DNA from: Aquabacter sediminis
Lineage (GTDB): Bacteria; Pseudomonadota; Alphaproteobacteria; Rhizobiales; Xanthobacteraceae
NCBI RefSeq assembly: GCF_028863665.1
Contig: NZ_JARBFX010000002.1
Span: 372,001-436,000 of the forward strand
Length of the DNA: 64,000 nt
Direction of reading: 5' to 3'
The notes under the pieces are model-generated. The model saw only the letters and a list, made by a program, of their open reading frames with translations, searched no databases and was not told the origin of the DNA. Positions 41,514-50,886 of the stretch are shown piece after piece. The number at the start of each line of letters is the position of its first letter. The first letter of the stretch is position 1. The position numbers and the translations under genes were made by a program.

Positions 41514-42265
41514 ACGCGCACGCTCATCCCATCCTGCTGGAAGCCCGGGGCCTTGAAATCCGGTTCGGCGGCGTGGTCGCCGCCGATGGCATCGACCTTG
41601 ATGTCCGGGCCGACGAGAACCTCGCCATCATCGGCCCCAATGGCGCCGGCAAGACCACCTTTCTCAACATCTGCACCGGCTACCTGCGGCCCAAGGCCGG
41701 CTCGGTGCGGTTCGAGAACAAGGAGATCACCGCCCAGCCGCCGCGCGACATCACCCGGCTGGGCATCGCCCGCGCCTTCCAGATCCCGCAGCTGTTCTCC
41801 GACCATACGGTGCTGGAGAACATGCTGCTGGCCGCCGCCGTCCGCGAGCGGCGCTGGAACCTGCTGCGGCCGCTGGACCATATCGCGGAGCGGGGCGAGA
41901 TGATCGCCCTCCTCGACCTCGTCGGCTGCGCCGATGACAAGGACAAGCGCGCCGGCGAACTGCCGGAGGGCCATCGCAAGCTGGTGGACATCGCCATCGC
42001 GCTGGCCTTGAAGCCGAAGCTCCTGCTCATGGACGAGCCCACGTCGGGTGTCGCCTCGGCGGACAAGTTCGAGGTGATGGAGATCCTCGTCTCCGCGCTC
42101 GCCAAGGCCAAGGTGTCCTCGGTGTTCGTGGAGCACGACATGGACATGGTGCAGCGCTATGCCAGCCGGGTGGCGGTGTGGAGCACCGGCAAGATCAAGC
42201 GCCTCGGGACGCCGAAGGAGGTCCTGGAGGACCCCGAGGTGATCCGCACGGTCATCGGAGGCTGA
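41510..42265 (+). CDS. ABC transporter ATP-binding protein, LivG family
   Basis: This 251-residue ATPase has Walker A G-P-N-G-A-G-K-T-T near residue 43, Walker B L-L-L-M-D-E-P-T-S-G and H-loop V-E-H-D-M-D. The signature segment is P-E-G-H-R in place of S-G-G-Q, a variant also seen in other LivG proteins. It is coupled to the permease (ATGA) and followed three bases later by the LivF-type gene. Confidence 0.9.
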   Translation: MNAHAHPILLEARGLEIRFGGVVAADGIDLDVRADENLAIIGPNGAGKTTFLNICTGYLRPKAGSVRFENKEITAQPPRDITRLGIARAFQIPQLFSDHTVLENMLLAAAVRERRWNLLRPLDHIAERGEMIALLDLVGCADDKDKRAGELPEGHRKLVDIAIALALKPKLLLMDEPTSGVASADKFEVMEILVSALAKAKVSSVFVEHDMDMVQRYASRVAVWSTGKIKRLGTPKEVLEDPEVIRTVIGG

Positions 42266-42268
42266 GCC

Positions 42269-42946
42269 ATGCTGACCCTCGATCACGTCACCGTCTCCTT
42301 CGGCGCCATCCCGGTGCTGCGCAATGTCACCTTCGCCATGAAGGAAGGCGAGACGGTCGCCTTCATCGGCCGCAACGGCGCCGGCAAGACCACCACCTTG
42401 CGCACCATCATGGGCTTCACCCAGAATGGCGGGCGCATCACCTTCGACGGCCATGACCTGGCCGCCGTGCCCGCCCACAAGCGGCCGGGGCTCGGCATCG
42501 GCTATGCGCCGGAGGACCGGCGGCTGTTCTCAAGATTCACGGTGGAAGAGAACATCCTCTTGCCCGCCCAGGTGGCCAAGCTCGACGCCGCCGAGACCAA
42601 GCGCCGGCTCGACCGGGTCTATGACATCCTGCCCGAGCTGAAGGAGATGGCGCGCCGCCCCGCCGGCTCCGTCTCCGGCGGACAGGGCAAGATGGTGGCG
42701 CTCGGCCGCGCGCTCATGCTCGCCACCCGCCTCGTGCTGCTGGACGAACCCTTCCAGGGCCTCGCCCCGGTTCTGGCCAACCGCTATGCCGAGGCGCTGC
42801 GGCGCCTGCGGGACGCGGATTCCAGCCTCACCCTCATCATCACCGAATCCAACCCCCACCTCCTGCGCTCCTTTGCCGAGCGCACCATCACCATTGAGCG
42901 CGGAGAGATCGCGCAGGACGTGGCAAACGAAGGACTGGCCGCATGA
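42269..42946 (+). CDS. ABC transporter ATP-binding protein, LivF family
   Basis: This 225-residue ATPase has Walker A G-R-N-G-A-G-K-T-T, signature S-G-G-Q-G-K, and Walker B L-V-L-L-D-E-P-F-Q-G. GGAGG precedes the start. It overlaps the aldehyde dehydrogenase gene (ATGA at 42943), which ties transport and catabolism into one translationally coupled unit. Confidence 0.9.
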   Translation: MLTLDHVTVSFGAIPVLRNVTFAMKEGETVAFIGRNGAGKTTTLRTIMGFTQNGGRITFDGHDLAAVPAHKRPGLGIGYAPEDRRLFSRFTVEENILLPAQVAKLDAAETKRRLDRVYDILPELKEMARRPAGSVSGGQGKMVALGRALMLATRLVLLDEPFQGLAPVLANRYAEALRRLRDADSSLTLIITESNPHLLRSFAERTITIERGEIAQDVANEGLAA

Positions 42947-44421
42947 CCGAGCACGTGCCCGCACCCGCAGGGGCGGTTGCCGCCGCCAAGGGCGTCTTCA
43001 TCAATAACGCTTGGCGCCCGGCTGCCTCCGGCCGGGAACTGGACGTGGTAGCGCCCGCCGAAGGCGTGGTGTTCGCCCGCATCGCCGCTGGCACCAAGGC
43101 GGACGTGGACGCGGCGGTGGCCGCCGCGCGTCATGCGGTGGAGGAAGGCCCCTGGAGCCGCCTCACCGCCACCGAGCGAGGCCGCCTGCTCTCCAGGCTT
43201 TCCGTCGCCATCGCCGATCATGCCGAGGAATTGGCGAAGCTCGAAGCCCGCGACACCGGCAAGCCCATGAAGCAGGCGCGCGCCGACATCGTCGCCGCCG
43301 CCCGCTATTTCGAGTTCTATGGCGGCGCCGCCGACAAGCTGCATGGCGAGACCATTCCCTTCCTCGCCGGCTATTTCGTGCCGACCGAGCGCGTGCCCCA
43401 CGGCGTCACCGCACACATCATCCCCTGGAACTACCCCGCCCAGATGTTCGGCCGCACCATCGGACCGGCCCTCGCCGTGGGCAATGCCACCGTGGTGAAG
43501 CCGGCGGAAGATGCCTGCCTGACCCCGCTGCGCATCGCGGAACTGGCCGCCGAAGTGGGCTTCCCAGAGGGCGCCATCAACATCGTGCCGGGCCTTGGCG
43601 AAGAGGCGGGCGCGGCGCTCTCCTCCCATCCGGACATCGACTTCATCGCCTTCACCGGCTCGCCGGAAGTGGGCACGATGATCCAGACCGCCGCCGCCAA
43701 GAACCATATCGGCTGCACGCTGGAACTGGGCGGCAAGTCGCCCCACGTGGTGTTCGCCGATGCGGATTTCGACGTGGCCATTCCGGTTATCGCCAACACC
43801 GTGGTGCAGAATGCCGGGCAGACCTGCTCGGCCGGCTCGCGCCTCTTGGTGGCGCGCTCGGCCTATGACGAGGTGGTCTCGCGCCTTGCGGCCCGCTTCG
43901 CCACGCTGCGCGCCGGATCGCCGGAGATGGACCTCGACCTCGGCCCGGTCATTAATGCCAAGCAGAAGGAACGGGTGGACGGCTTCTTCTCCCGCGCGGC
44001 CGACACGGGCGTTGCCGTGGTGGCGCAAGGACAGGTGGCCGAGGGCGTGCCCGGCGGCGGCTTCTATGTGCCGCCCCGCGTATTCGGCCCGGTGCCGCGC
44101 ACCCATGAACTGGCCACCGACGAAGTGTTCGGCCCTGTCATTTCCGTGCTGCCCTTCGACGACGAGGCCGACGCCATTCGCCTCGCCAACGGCACCGAGT
44201 TCGGCCTCATGGCCGGCATCTGGTCGAAGGACGCCTCCCGCGCCATCCGCGTCGCCCGCAAGGTGAAGGCGGGGCAGGTCTATGTGAATGCCTATGGCGC
44301 CGGCGGCGGCATCGAACTGCCCTTCGGCGGCATGAAGAAATCCGGCCATGGCCGCGAGAAAGGGTTCGAGGCGCTCTACGAGTTCTCGACCCTCAAGACC
44401 TTGATCATCAAGCACGACTGA
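42943..44421 (+). CDS. Aldehyde dehydrogenase (NAD(P)-dependent, betaine-aldehyde-dehydrogenase-like)
   Basis: This 492-residue enzyme oxidises an aldehyde to the acid. The catalytic residues are C295 (N-A-G-Q-T-C-S-A-G) and E261 (L-E-L-G-G-K-S-P). The cofactor contact P-W-N-Y-P lies at 161-165. The closing F-G-G-M-K-K-S-G-H-G-R-E-K-G is standard. Its start overlaps the ABC ATPase gene, and the SDR gene follows after ten bases. The pair could convert an imported alcohol through an aldehyde to an acid. Confidence 0.9.
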   Translation: MTEHVPAPAGAVAAAKGVFINNAWRPAASGRELDVVAPAEGVVFARIAAGTKADVDAAVAAARHAVEEGPWSRLTATERGRLLSRLSVAIADHAEELAKLEARDTGKPMKQARADIVAAARYFEFYGGAADKLHGETIPFLAGYFVPTERVPHGVTAHIIPWNYPAQMFGRTIGPALAVGNATVVKPAEDACLTPLRIAELAAEVGFPEGAINIVPGLGEEAGAALSSHPDIDFIAFTGSPEVGTMIQTAAAKNHIGCTLELGGKSPHVVFADADFDVAIPVIANTVVQNAGQTCSAGSRLLVARSAYDEVVSRLAARFATLRAGSPEMDLDLGPVINAKQKERVDGFFSRAADTGVAVVAQGQVAEGVPGGGFYVPPRVFGPVPRTHELATDEVFGPVISVLPFDDEADAIRLANGTEFGLMAGIWSKDASRAIRVARKVKAGQVYVNAYGAGGGIELPFGGMKKSGHGREKGFEALYEFSTLKTLIIKHD

Positions 44422-44431
44422 GGAAACGGAA

Positions 44432-45181
44432 ATGCGGCTCAAGGACAAGTCCGCGCTCGTGACGGGCGCGGCATCGGGCTTCGGCGCGGAGATCGCCCGC
44501 CAGTTCGCCCGCGAGGGGGCCAAGGTCACCATCATGGACCTGAACGAGGCGGGCGCCACCGAGGTTGCCGCCTCCATCGGGCCGGCCGCCATCGCGGTGA
44601 AGGGCGACGTGACCAGCCGGGCGGATGTGGAAGCGGCGGTGAAAGCCGCCCAGGACCATGGCGGCAAGCTGGACATCGTCATCAACAATGCCGGCTGGAC
44701 CCACCGCAACAAGCCGCTGCTGGAAGTCACCGAGGCGGAGTTCGACAAGGTCTACGCCATCAATGTGAAGTCCATCTATTACATGATCCACACGGTGGTG
44801 CCGGTCATGTCGGCCCAAGGTGGCGGCGTGGTCATCAATATCGGCTCCACCGCCGGCATCCGGCCCCGTCCCGGCCTGACCTGGTACAATTCCACCAAGG
44901 GCGCAGTGAACCTGGCCACCCGCTCGCTCGCCGTGGAACTGGCGCCCCAGAAGATCCGGGTGAACTGCGTCGCCCCGGTCATGGGCGCCACCGCGCTCCT
45001 GGAAAGCTTCATGGGCGTGCCCGACACCCCGGAGAACCGGGCGCGGTTCATCTCCACCATTCCGCTGGGCCGCCTCTCCGAGCCCAAGGACATTGCCGGC
45101 GCGTGCCTCTACCTCGCCTCCGACGAGGCCGAGTTCATCACCGGCGTGGTGTTGGAAGTGGACGGCGGACGCACCGTCTGA
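44432..45181 (+). CDS. Short-chain dehydrogenase/reductase (SDR)
   Basis: This 249-residue classical SDR has the cofactor motif T-G-A-A-S-G-F-G (residues 11-18), N-N-A-G (85-88), and catalytic S139, Y152 and K156 (Y-N-S-T-K). The end E-V-D-G-G-R-T-V is typical. It is the last gene of liv operon 2, stopped by the strong terminator at 45203-45234. The substrate is probably a hydroxy compound related to the imported molecule; not determinable from sequence. Confidence 0.9.
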   Translation: MRLKDKSALVTGAASGFGAEIARQFAREGAKVTIMDLNEAGATEVAASIGPAAIAVKGDVTSRADVEAAVKAAQDHGGKLDIVINNAGWTHRNKPLLEVTEAEFDKVYAINVKSIYYMIHTVVPVMSAQGGGVVINIGSTAGIRPRPGLTWYNSTKGAVNLATRSLAVELAPQKIRVNCVAPVMGATALLESFMGVPDTPENRARFISTIPLGRLSEPKDIAGACLYLASDEAEFITGVVLEVDGGRTV

Positions 45182-45202
45182 CGCGTGATCCGCTCGAACA
45201 AG

Positions 45203-45234
45203 AAAGCCCGCCGCGCGTCCCGCGGCGGGCTTTT
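45203..45234. terminator. Strong bidirectional terminator between liv operons 2 and 3
   Basis: AAAGCCCGCCGCG (45203-45215) pairs with CGCGGCGGGCTTT (45221-45233), a perfect 13-bp stem with T-run. It lies between convergent transcripts: the SDR gene on the plus strand and the acyl-CoA ligase gene on the minus strand. Confidence 0.9.
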
Positions 45235-46790
45235 CATTTCGGCGGAGAGACCTTGGCCCAGTATTCGTCCTTCAGCACCCGCTTGTAGAGCTTGCCCGTC
45301 GCCGAGCGCGGCAGATCGGGGCGGAATTCAAGGGTCCTGGGGCACTTGATGGAGGACAGGCGCGCGCGGCAATGGGCCATCAGAACACCGGCCAATTCAG
45401 GACTGGCGGCCTGGCCCGGCGCCAGTTGCACAATGGCCTTCACCTCCTCGCCCAGGTCCTCGTTGGGCACGCCAATGACGGCGGCATCGAGCACGGCGGG
45501 ATGGCTGACCAGCACATCCTCGGTCTCCTGCGGATAGATGTTCACGCCGCCGGAGATGATGACGAAAGACTTGCGGTCGGTGAGATAGAGATAGCCCTCC
45601 TCGTCCAGCCGCCCGATGTCGCCCAGCGTGGTCCAGCCCTGTGCATTGGTGCAGGCGGCGGTCTTGGCGGGGTCGTTGTGATAGGCGAAGGGGTGGCCAT
45701 TCTCGAAATAGATCTCCCCCTCCTGCCCCGCAGGCAATTCGTGCCCCTCTTCGTCGCAGATGTGGAGGACGCCCAGCTTCGCGCGGCCCACGGACCCTTG
45801 ATGAGCGAGCCATTCCTGCGGCGTGATGGCGGTGAAGCCGTTATTCTCCGTGCCCGCATAATATTCGTGAATGATGGGACCCCACCATTCCATCATCTGG
45901 CGCTTCACCTCCACCGGGCACGGCGCGGCCGCATGGACCGCCATGCGCATGGAGGAGAGGTCGAAGCCGGCGCGCATCTCCGGCGGCAGCTTCAAGAGCC
46001 GCACGAACATGGTGGGCACCCACTGGCTGTGGGTGATGGCCTCCGCCTCGATGACCCGCAGCGCCTCCTGCGCGTCGAACCGCCCCATGATGAAGGCCGA
46101 GCCACCCATCTTGATGGTGACCATGGAATGGCGCAGCGGCGCGGCATGATAAAGCGGCGCCGGGCACAGATAGCGCGCCTCTGCGCTATAGCCGAAGAGC
46201 GAGGTGAGGAGGTCGAGCAGCATGGTGCGCCCGCCCGGCCTGTCGCCGGTGAGGGGCCACTTTATCCCCTTGGGACGCCCGGTGGTGCCGGAGGAATAGA
46301 GCATGTCGAGGCCCTGCGCCTCGTCGGCGATGGGCGTTTCGGGGAAGCCCGCCGCCTCGCCCGCCCAAGACGCAAAGCCAGGCGGCGGCGCGCCCACAAC
46401 CAGCATGCGACAGGCCGGGCCGAGGCGCGCCGCAAGGTTGGCCGCGATGGACAGGTAGGCATCGGAGACCACCAGCACCTTGGCGCCGCAATCGCCGAGG
46501 ATATAGGCGATCTCCTCCCCCGTCAGATGGGTGCTGATGGTGGTGTAATAGACGCCCGTCCGGTCGGCGGCGAAGCACACCTCCAGGAATTCCCGGCGGT
46601 TCTCCATCAGGATCGCCATATGGTCGCCGCTGGCGAGACCGCACGCGCGCAACAGGTGCGCGCCCTGATTGGCCCGGGCCTCAAGCTCCGCGAAGGTCAC
46701 GCGCTCGCCGGTGCTGCACATCTTGAAGGCGAGCGCATCGGGCGTGCGCGCAGCATGGGCGCGCGGCTGGAACGGATGGGAGGAGAGCAT
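45234..46790 (-). CDS. AMP-dependent acyl-CoA ligase
   Basis: This 518-residue adenylate-forming enzyme has the P-loop Y-S-S-G-T-T-G-R-P-K-G at residues 165-175. The Y-Y-A-G-T-E segment lies near residue 315, and G-W-T-T-L-G-D and the C-terminal catalytic lysine region S-A-T-G-K-L follow. It activates an organic acid to its CoA thioester with ATP. It is the last gene of the minus-strand operon from 53627; the importer, acyl-CoA dehydrogenase and MDR upstream suggest that a carboxylic acid is taken up, activated and oxidised. Confidence 0.9.
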   Translation of the reverse strand: MLSSHPFQPRAHAARTPDALAFKMCSTGERVTFAELEARANQGAHLLRACGLASGDHMAILMENRREFLEVCFAADRTGVYYTTISTHLTGEEIAYILGDCGAKVLVVSDAYLSIAANLAARLGPACRMLVVGAPPPGFASWAGEAAGFPETPIADEAQGLDMLYSSGTTGRPKGIKWPLTGDRPGGRTMLLDLLTSLFGYSAEARYLCPAPLYHAAPLRHSMVTIKMGGSAFIMGRFDAQEALRVIEAEAITHSQWVPTMFVRLLKLPPEMRAGFDLSSMRMAVHAAAPCPVEVKRQMMEWWGPIIHEYYAGTENNGFTAITPQEWLAHQGSVGRAKLGVLHICDEEGHELPAGQEGEIYFENGHPFAYHNDPAKTAACTNAQGWTTLGDIGRLDEEGYLYLTDRKSFVIISGGVNIYPQETEDVLVSHPAVLDAAVIGVPNEDLGEEVKAIVQLAPGQAASPELAGVLMAHCRARLSSIKCPRTLEFRPDLPRSATGKLYKRVLKDEYWAKVSPPK

Positions 46791-46792
46791 GG

Positions 46793-47809
46793 TCAGAACC
46801 GGATGAGGGTTTTGCCGAAATGGCCGCCGTCGCGCAGATGGGCGAGCGCGGCTTTCAGATCCTCGAAGGCGAAGGTTTGGCCGATCACGGGCCGCACCCC
46901 ATGCTGGGCGATGGCCGCCAGCATGGCCTCGAAGCCGTCGCGATGGCCCACCGTCACTCCTTGCAGGCGCACCTGCCGCGCCACGATGGGGCCGAGGGAG
47001 GCCTCCACATTCAAGCCCGACAGCACGCCGATGAGCGAGATCGTCCCGCCCGGCCGCACGGCGCGCAAGGACAGTGGCAAGGTGGAGGCGCCGCCCAGCT
47101 CGATGATGTTGTCATAGCCGCCCCGATCGGCCGTGATCTGCCGGCTCTCCTTCGCCCAGTCCGGCGTGGTGCGATAATTGATGGTGGCGTCCGCCCCCAT
47201 GGCACGGACCTGCTCCAGCCGCGCGTCGCTGGACGAGATGACGGTGACATGGGCGCCATGCAGCTTGGCGAAGGCGAGGGCGAAGAGGGCAACGCCCCCC
47301 GTGCCCTGGATCAGCAGGCGGTCCCCGGCCTTGGTCTGGCCAAGGGTTGCCACCGCGCTCCAGGCAGTGAGCGCGGCGCAGGGCAAGGTGGCGGCCTCGG
47401 CATCGGACAGGACATCGGGGATGCGCACCACCCCCTCCTGCGACAGGCACACCAGGTCCGCCATCACCCCGTCCAGCGGACCGCCGAGCCCGGACGCCAG
47501 CCGTTCGGCATTGGGCGGGCCTGAGGTCCAGTTCTGGAAGTAGGTGGGGCACACCCGGTCGCCCACCGCCACCCGGCGCACCTCGCTCCCCACCTCCACC
47601 ACGACGCCGACCCCATCGGACACGGGAATGAGCGGCAGTTCGCCCGTGGCCCGTCCATAGCCGCGCTCAGGCACGATGAGGTCGCGGGCATTCAGCGCAG
47701 CCATGCGCATGGCCACCACCACGTCCTTGGGACCCGGCTTCGGCGCGGGACGCTCCGCCAGGGTGAGATGGTCGAAGCCCCAGCCGCCCTCGATCTGAAA
47801 TACGCGCAT
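46793..47809 (-). CDS. Medium-chain dehydrogenase/reductase (quinone-oxidoreductase-like)
   Basis: This 338-residue MDR enzyme has an N-terminal GroES-like domain and a nucleotide fold (G-T-G-G-V-A-L-F-A-L-A near residue 170). No zinc-ligand set is visible, so it is closer to zeta-crystallin/enoyl-reductase types than to zinc alcohol dehydrogenases. The start at 47809 begins M-R-V-F-Q-I-E. It lies four bases after the acyl-CoA dehydrogenase stop and two before the ligase start. The substrate is unknown, perhaps an enoyl or keto intermediate of the same pathway. Confidence 0.85.
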   Translation of the reverse strand: MRVFQIEGGWGFDHLTLAERPAPKPGPKDVVVAMRMAALNARDLIVPERGYGRATGELPLIPVSDGVGVVVEVGSEVRRVAVGDRVCPTYFQNWTSGPPNAERLASGLGGPLDGVMADLVCLSQEGVVRIPDVLSDAEAATLPCAALTAWSAVATLGQTKAGDRLLIQGTGGVALFALAFAKLHGAHVTVISSSDARLEQVRAMGADATINYRTTPDWAKESRQITADRGGYDNIIELGGASTLPLSLRAVRPGGTISLIGVLSGLNVEASLGPIVARQVRLQGVTVGHRDGFEAMLAAIAQHGVRPVIGQTFAFEDLKAALAHLRDGGHFGKTLIRF

Positions 47810-47813
47810 CGCA

Positions 47814-48971
47814 CTAGGCCTTTTCTTGGATGTCTGAAGGGGCGGAACGCCGCCCGAGGCGGGCGATCCGCTCGAGAAGCATGGCGGTGCTCCCGTCGGT
47901 GAGGGCGGCGGACTGGAGCGCGCCCAGATGTCGGGCGAGGCAATGCTCCGGGCGCAGACCCTCGGCGCCCATGGCATGGAGCAGGCGCGGCAGATGGCGC
48001 TGGCCGGTTTCCACCGCATGGACCTTGGCGGCCGCCGCCTGCATCTGCGCCGCACCGGCATCGCCGGCGGCACCCACGGCTCGGTCCACCAGCGCCTGCG
48101 CGGCGGCCAGGTCCACCCGCGCGCGCGCCACCGTGAGCCGCCAGTCCTGATGCGCCTCCAGGGGGATGCCGAAGGTGCGCCGCCGCGCGCCGTGCGCACT
48201 GACCTCGCCGATCGCCGCCTCCAGCATGGCGCAGCACATGGCCGCCACATAGGTGCGGGCGCCGTTGATCTCCGACAGGATCGCCTTGAAGGCGATGTCG
48301 GGCGACAGCAGAAGCTGGTCGTCCTCCACCATCACGTCCTCAAGCCGGAAGCCGCCCGTGCCCATGGAGGTCTGGGCGAAGGGCCCATCCAGCGGATAGC
48401 GCGTGACGCCCGGCGCCGTCAGATCCACCAGGAAGGCGCCGATGCCCCCGCTGTCCGTCGCGCCGCAGCGGGCATAGACGATGCAGAGGCCAGCATGGCG
48501 GCCATTGATGATCCACGTCTTCTCGCCGTTCAGGCGCCAGCCGCCCGGAACGCGTTCCGCCAGGGTGGCGAGGGCCGGCACGTCGGACCCCGCGCCCGGC
48601 TCCGTCAAGGCGGTGCAGGCAGACACCCGCCCGGACAGGAGGACCGGCAGGTGGCGCGCCTGCAGGGGCGCGGCAGCGCTCAATTCGATCCGCCGCGCCA
48701 CATTGTGGGTGTTCACCACCGACATGGCGAAGCCGAAATCGGCCGCCGCCAGATGGGCACACGCGGTCACCTTGAAGGCGAAGTCCGCGCCAAGCCCGCC
48801 CGATGCCGCGGACACCTCCACCCCCATGAGGCCAAGGCCGGCCGCCTGCGCGAACAGTTCGGCGCTCACGGGCGCACCCATGGACCAGCCGATGGCGGCG
48901 GGAGCGACGGACTTGGAGGCGAACGCCGCGATGGCAGCGAGCCTGTCTTCGGCAGAGGGTGCGCCGGTCAT
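47814..48971 (-). CDS. Acyl-CoA dehydrogenase family protein
   Basis: This 385-residue flavoprotein is predicted to introduce a double bond into an acyl-CoA. The motif A-L-T-E-P-G-A-G-S-D near residue 120 and W-I-I-N-G-R-H near residue 148 mark the acyl-CoA dehydrogenase middle domain. A helical C-terminal domain ends in L-T-D-G-S-T-A-M-L-L-E-R-I-A-R. It overlaps the LivM-type gene by four bases and belongs to liv operon 3. Confidence 0.87.
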   Translation of the reverse strand: MTGAPSAEDRLAAIAAFASKSVAPAAIGWSMGAPVSAELFAQAAGLGLMGVEVSAASGGLGADFAFKVTACAHLAAADFGFAMSVVNTHNVARRIELSAAAPLQARHLPVLLSGRVSACTALTEPGAGSDVPALATLAERVPGGWRLNGEKTWIINGRHAGLCIVYARCGATDSGGIGAFLVDLTAPGVTRYPLDGPFAQTSMGTGGFRLEDVMVEDDQLLLSPDIAFKAILSEINGARTYVAAMCCAMLEAAIGEVSAHGARRRTFGIPLEAHQDWRLTVARARVDLAAAQALVDRAVGAAGDAGAAQMQAAAAKVHAVETGQRHLPRLLHAMGAEGLRPEHCLARHLGALQSAALTDGSTAMLLERIARLGRRSAPSDIQEKA

Positions 48972-49924
48972 GAGCGCGCGCCCTTCAGCCGGTCCGCCAG
49001 CAGGGCGGCGCCACCGACAATGCCGCGCGGCATGAAGATGGTGGCCAGGACCAGGACGAGGCCATAGACGATGAGCCGGAACCCATCGGCAAAGCGCAAC
49101 ATCTCTGGAAGGAGCACCACGAAGAAGGCGCCGATCACCGGCCCCGCCACGGTGCCCGATCCGCCGATGATGACGGCCAGGATCGCGTCCAGCGACTGGG
49201 CGACCCCGAACACGTCGGGATTGATGAAGCCCTGATAATGGGCATAGAGCGCACCCGCAAAGCCCGCATACATGGCCGAGGCGACGAAGGCGAAGAGCTT
49301 GTAGCGCCAGGCGGGAATGCCCATGGCGCCCACCAGCGTCTCGTTCTGGCGGATGGCGGACAGGATCTGGCCGATGCGCGAGCGCATGATGAGCGCGGCA
49401 AGGCCGGTGCTCCCCGCCGCGGCTGCCAAGGCGAGGTAGTAATAGGTGTTCCGCTGGCTGAAATCGACCAGACCCTTCACCCCCGCCGGCTTGGGAATGT
49501 CCGAAATGCCGGCCTCGCCGTGGGTGAGCGAGGTGAAGTTCATCAGCACGATGAAAATCACCAGGTTGAACGCCAAGGTCACGATGGCGAAGTAATGCCC
49601 CTTCACCCGCAAGCTGGGATAGCCCGCCGCCAGGGCGAAGAGCGCCGTGAGGACCGGGGCCAAGACAAGGGTGAGCCAGACCGGCAGGTGGAAGTGCAGG
49701 CCCATCAAGGTGGAGCCATAGGCGCCCACCCCCATGAAGCCCGCCTGCACGATGGACACATAGCCGGTGCAGCCCTGGATCAGGTTCTGCCCCTGGGCGA
49801 CGATCACCCAGATGAGTGCCAGCACGCCAAGATGGATATAGTATTTGACCGGGACCAGTTGCGGCATTGCGGCAAGGGCGACGAGCAACGCGCCGTAGGC
49901 GCACAGTTTCAGGCTGGGGTTCAT
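48968..49924 (-). CDS. ABC transporter permease, LivM family
   Basis: This 318-residue permease has the LivM signature G-C-T-G-Y-V-S-I-V-Q-A-G-F-M-G-V-G-A-Y near residue 55 and many membrane helices. The start could be the GTG at 49927 or the ATG at 49924; both overlap the LivH-type stop. It is followed by the acyl-CoA dehydrogenase gene with a four-base overlap. Confidence 0.9.
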   Translation of the reverse strand: MNPSLKLCAYGALLVALAAMPQLVPVKYYIHLGVLALIWVIVAQGQNLIQGCTGYVSIVQAGFMGVGAYGSTLMGLHFHLPVWLTLVLAPVLTALFALAAGYPSLRVKGHYFAIVTLAFNLVIFIVLMNFTSLTHGEAGISDIPKPAGVKGLVDFSQRNTYYYLALAAAAGSTGLAALIMRSRIGQILSAIRQNETLVGAMGIPAWRYKLFAFVASAMYAGFAGALYAHYQGFINPDVFGVAQSLDAILAVIIGGSGTVAGPVIGAFFVVLLPEMLRFADGFRLIVYGLVLVLATIFMPRGIVGGAALLADRLKGARS

Positions 49925-50784
49925 CACGCCTTCCTCCCCATGAGGCCCTCGGGGCGGACCAGCAGCACGATGATCATCACGGCGAAGGCGATCACGTCCT
50001 TATAGGCGGAGGACACGAAGCCGGCCGCCCATGCCTCAGTGACGCCAAGCACCAGCCCGCCGACAATGGCGCCGGGAATGGAGCCGAGGCCGCCCAGGAT
50101 CAGCACGGCGAAGCCCTTCACCACCAAACCCTCGCCGATGCCCGGCGCGATGGCGAACAGGGACCCCACCATCACGCCCGCGGCCACCCCCAGCATGGTG
50201 GAGATGGCGAACACCACCAGCGGGATGGTGTTGACATTCACCCCCATGAGAATGGCGGCGTCCCGGTTCTGCGCGACGGCGCGGATGGCCTGCCCGGTCT
50301 TGGTGCGATCCACGAACAGCGTCATGGCCAAGATGAGCAGCGCGGCCGCAAGGATCGCATAGAGCCGGAGTTCCGGAATGGTGATGGCGCCGATGCGGAA
50401 GACCCGGGTCAGATCGGTGGGGATGACCACCTGGTCTGCCCCGAAGAGCTCCAGGTTGAGCCCCTCCACCATCATGGTCAGGCCCAGGGCGACGATGAAG
50501 GCGTTGATATGGCTGGCACCCCGCACCGGCCGATAGGCCAGGATCTCGATGGCGAGGCCAAGCAGGAAGCCAACGGCGAGTGCGATGGCAATGGCGGGCA
50601 CCAGCGGAACCCCATGCAGCGCCACAAGCGCATAGGTCAGATAGCCCCCGAACATGGAGACCGAGCCGTGCGCGAAATGGGCGATGCCCAATATGCCGAA
50701 CACGGTGGTGAGGCCGAGGGCGATGAGGACGTAGACGCCGCCGATCGCGAGGCCGTTGATGGTCTGCTGGATGAGTTCGATCAT
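49924..50784 (-). CDS. ABC transporter permease, LivH family
   Basis: This 286-residue permease carries the signature G-I-A-H-F-A-H-G-S-V-S-M-F-G-G-Y near residue 38. The ATG at 50784 starts M-I-E-L-I-Q-Q-T-I-N-G, the standard LivH opening; a longer frame to 50856 was rejected. It lies downstream of the binding-protein gene by about 100 bases and is coupled to the LivM-type gene. Confidence 0.9.
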   Translation of the reverse strand: MIELIQQTINGLAIGGVYVLIALGLTTVFGILGIAHFAHGSVSMFGGYLTYALVALHGVPLVPAIAIALAVGFLLGLAIEILAYRPVRGASHINAFIVALGLTMMVEGLNLELFGADQVVIPTDLTRVFRIGAITIPELRLYAILAAALLILAMTLFVDRTKTGQAIRAVAQNRDAAILMGVNVNTIPLVVFAISTMLGVAAGVMVGSLFAIAPGIGEGLVVKGFAVLILGGLGSIPGAIVGGLVLGVTEAWAAGFVSSAYKDVIAFAVMIIVLLVRPEGLMGRKA

Positions 50785-50886
50785 GGGATCAGGTCGCGAT
50801 CCGTCTGCGCCAGGGCGTGGCGGGAAGTCTTTGAGATGGGGAGAGGCGCGGCCCACGTCCCCCGTCGCAGGCCGCGCGGTTCACGC

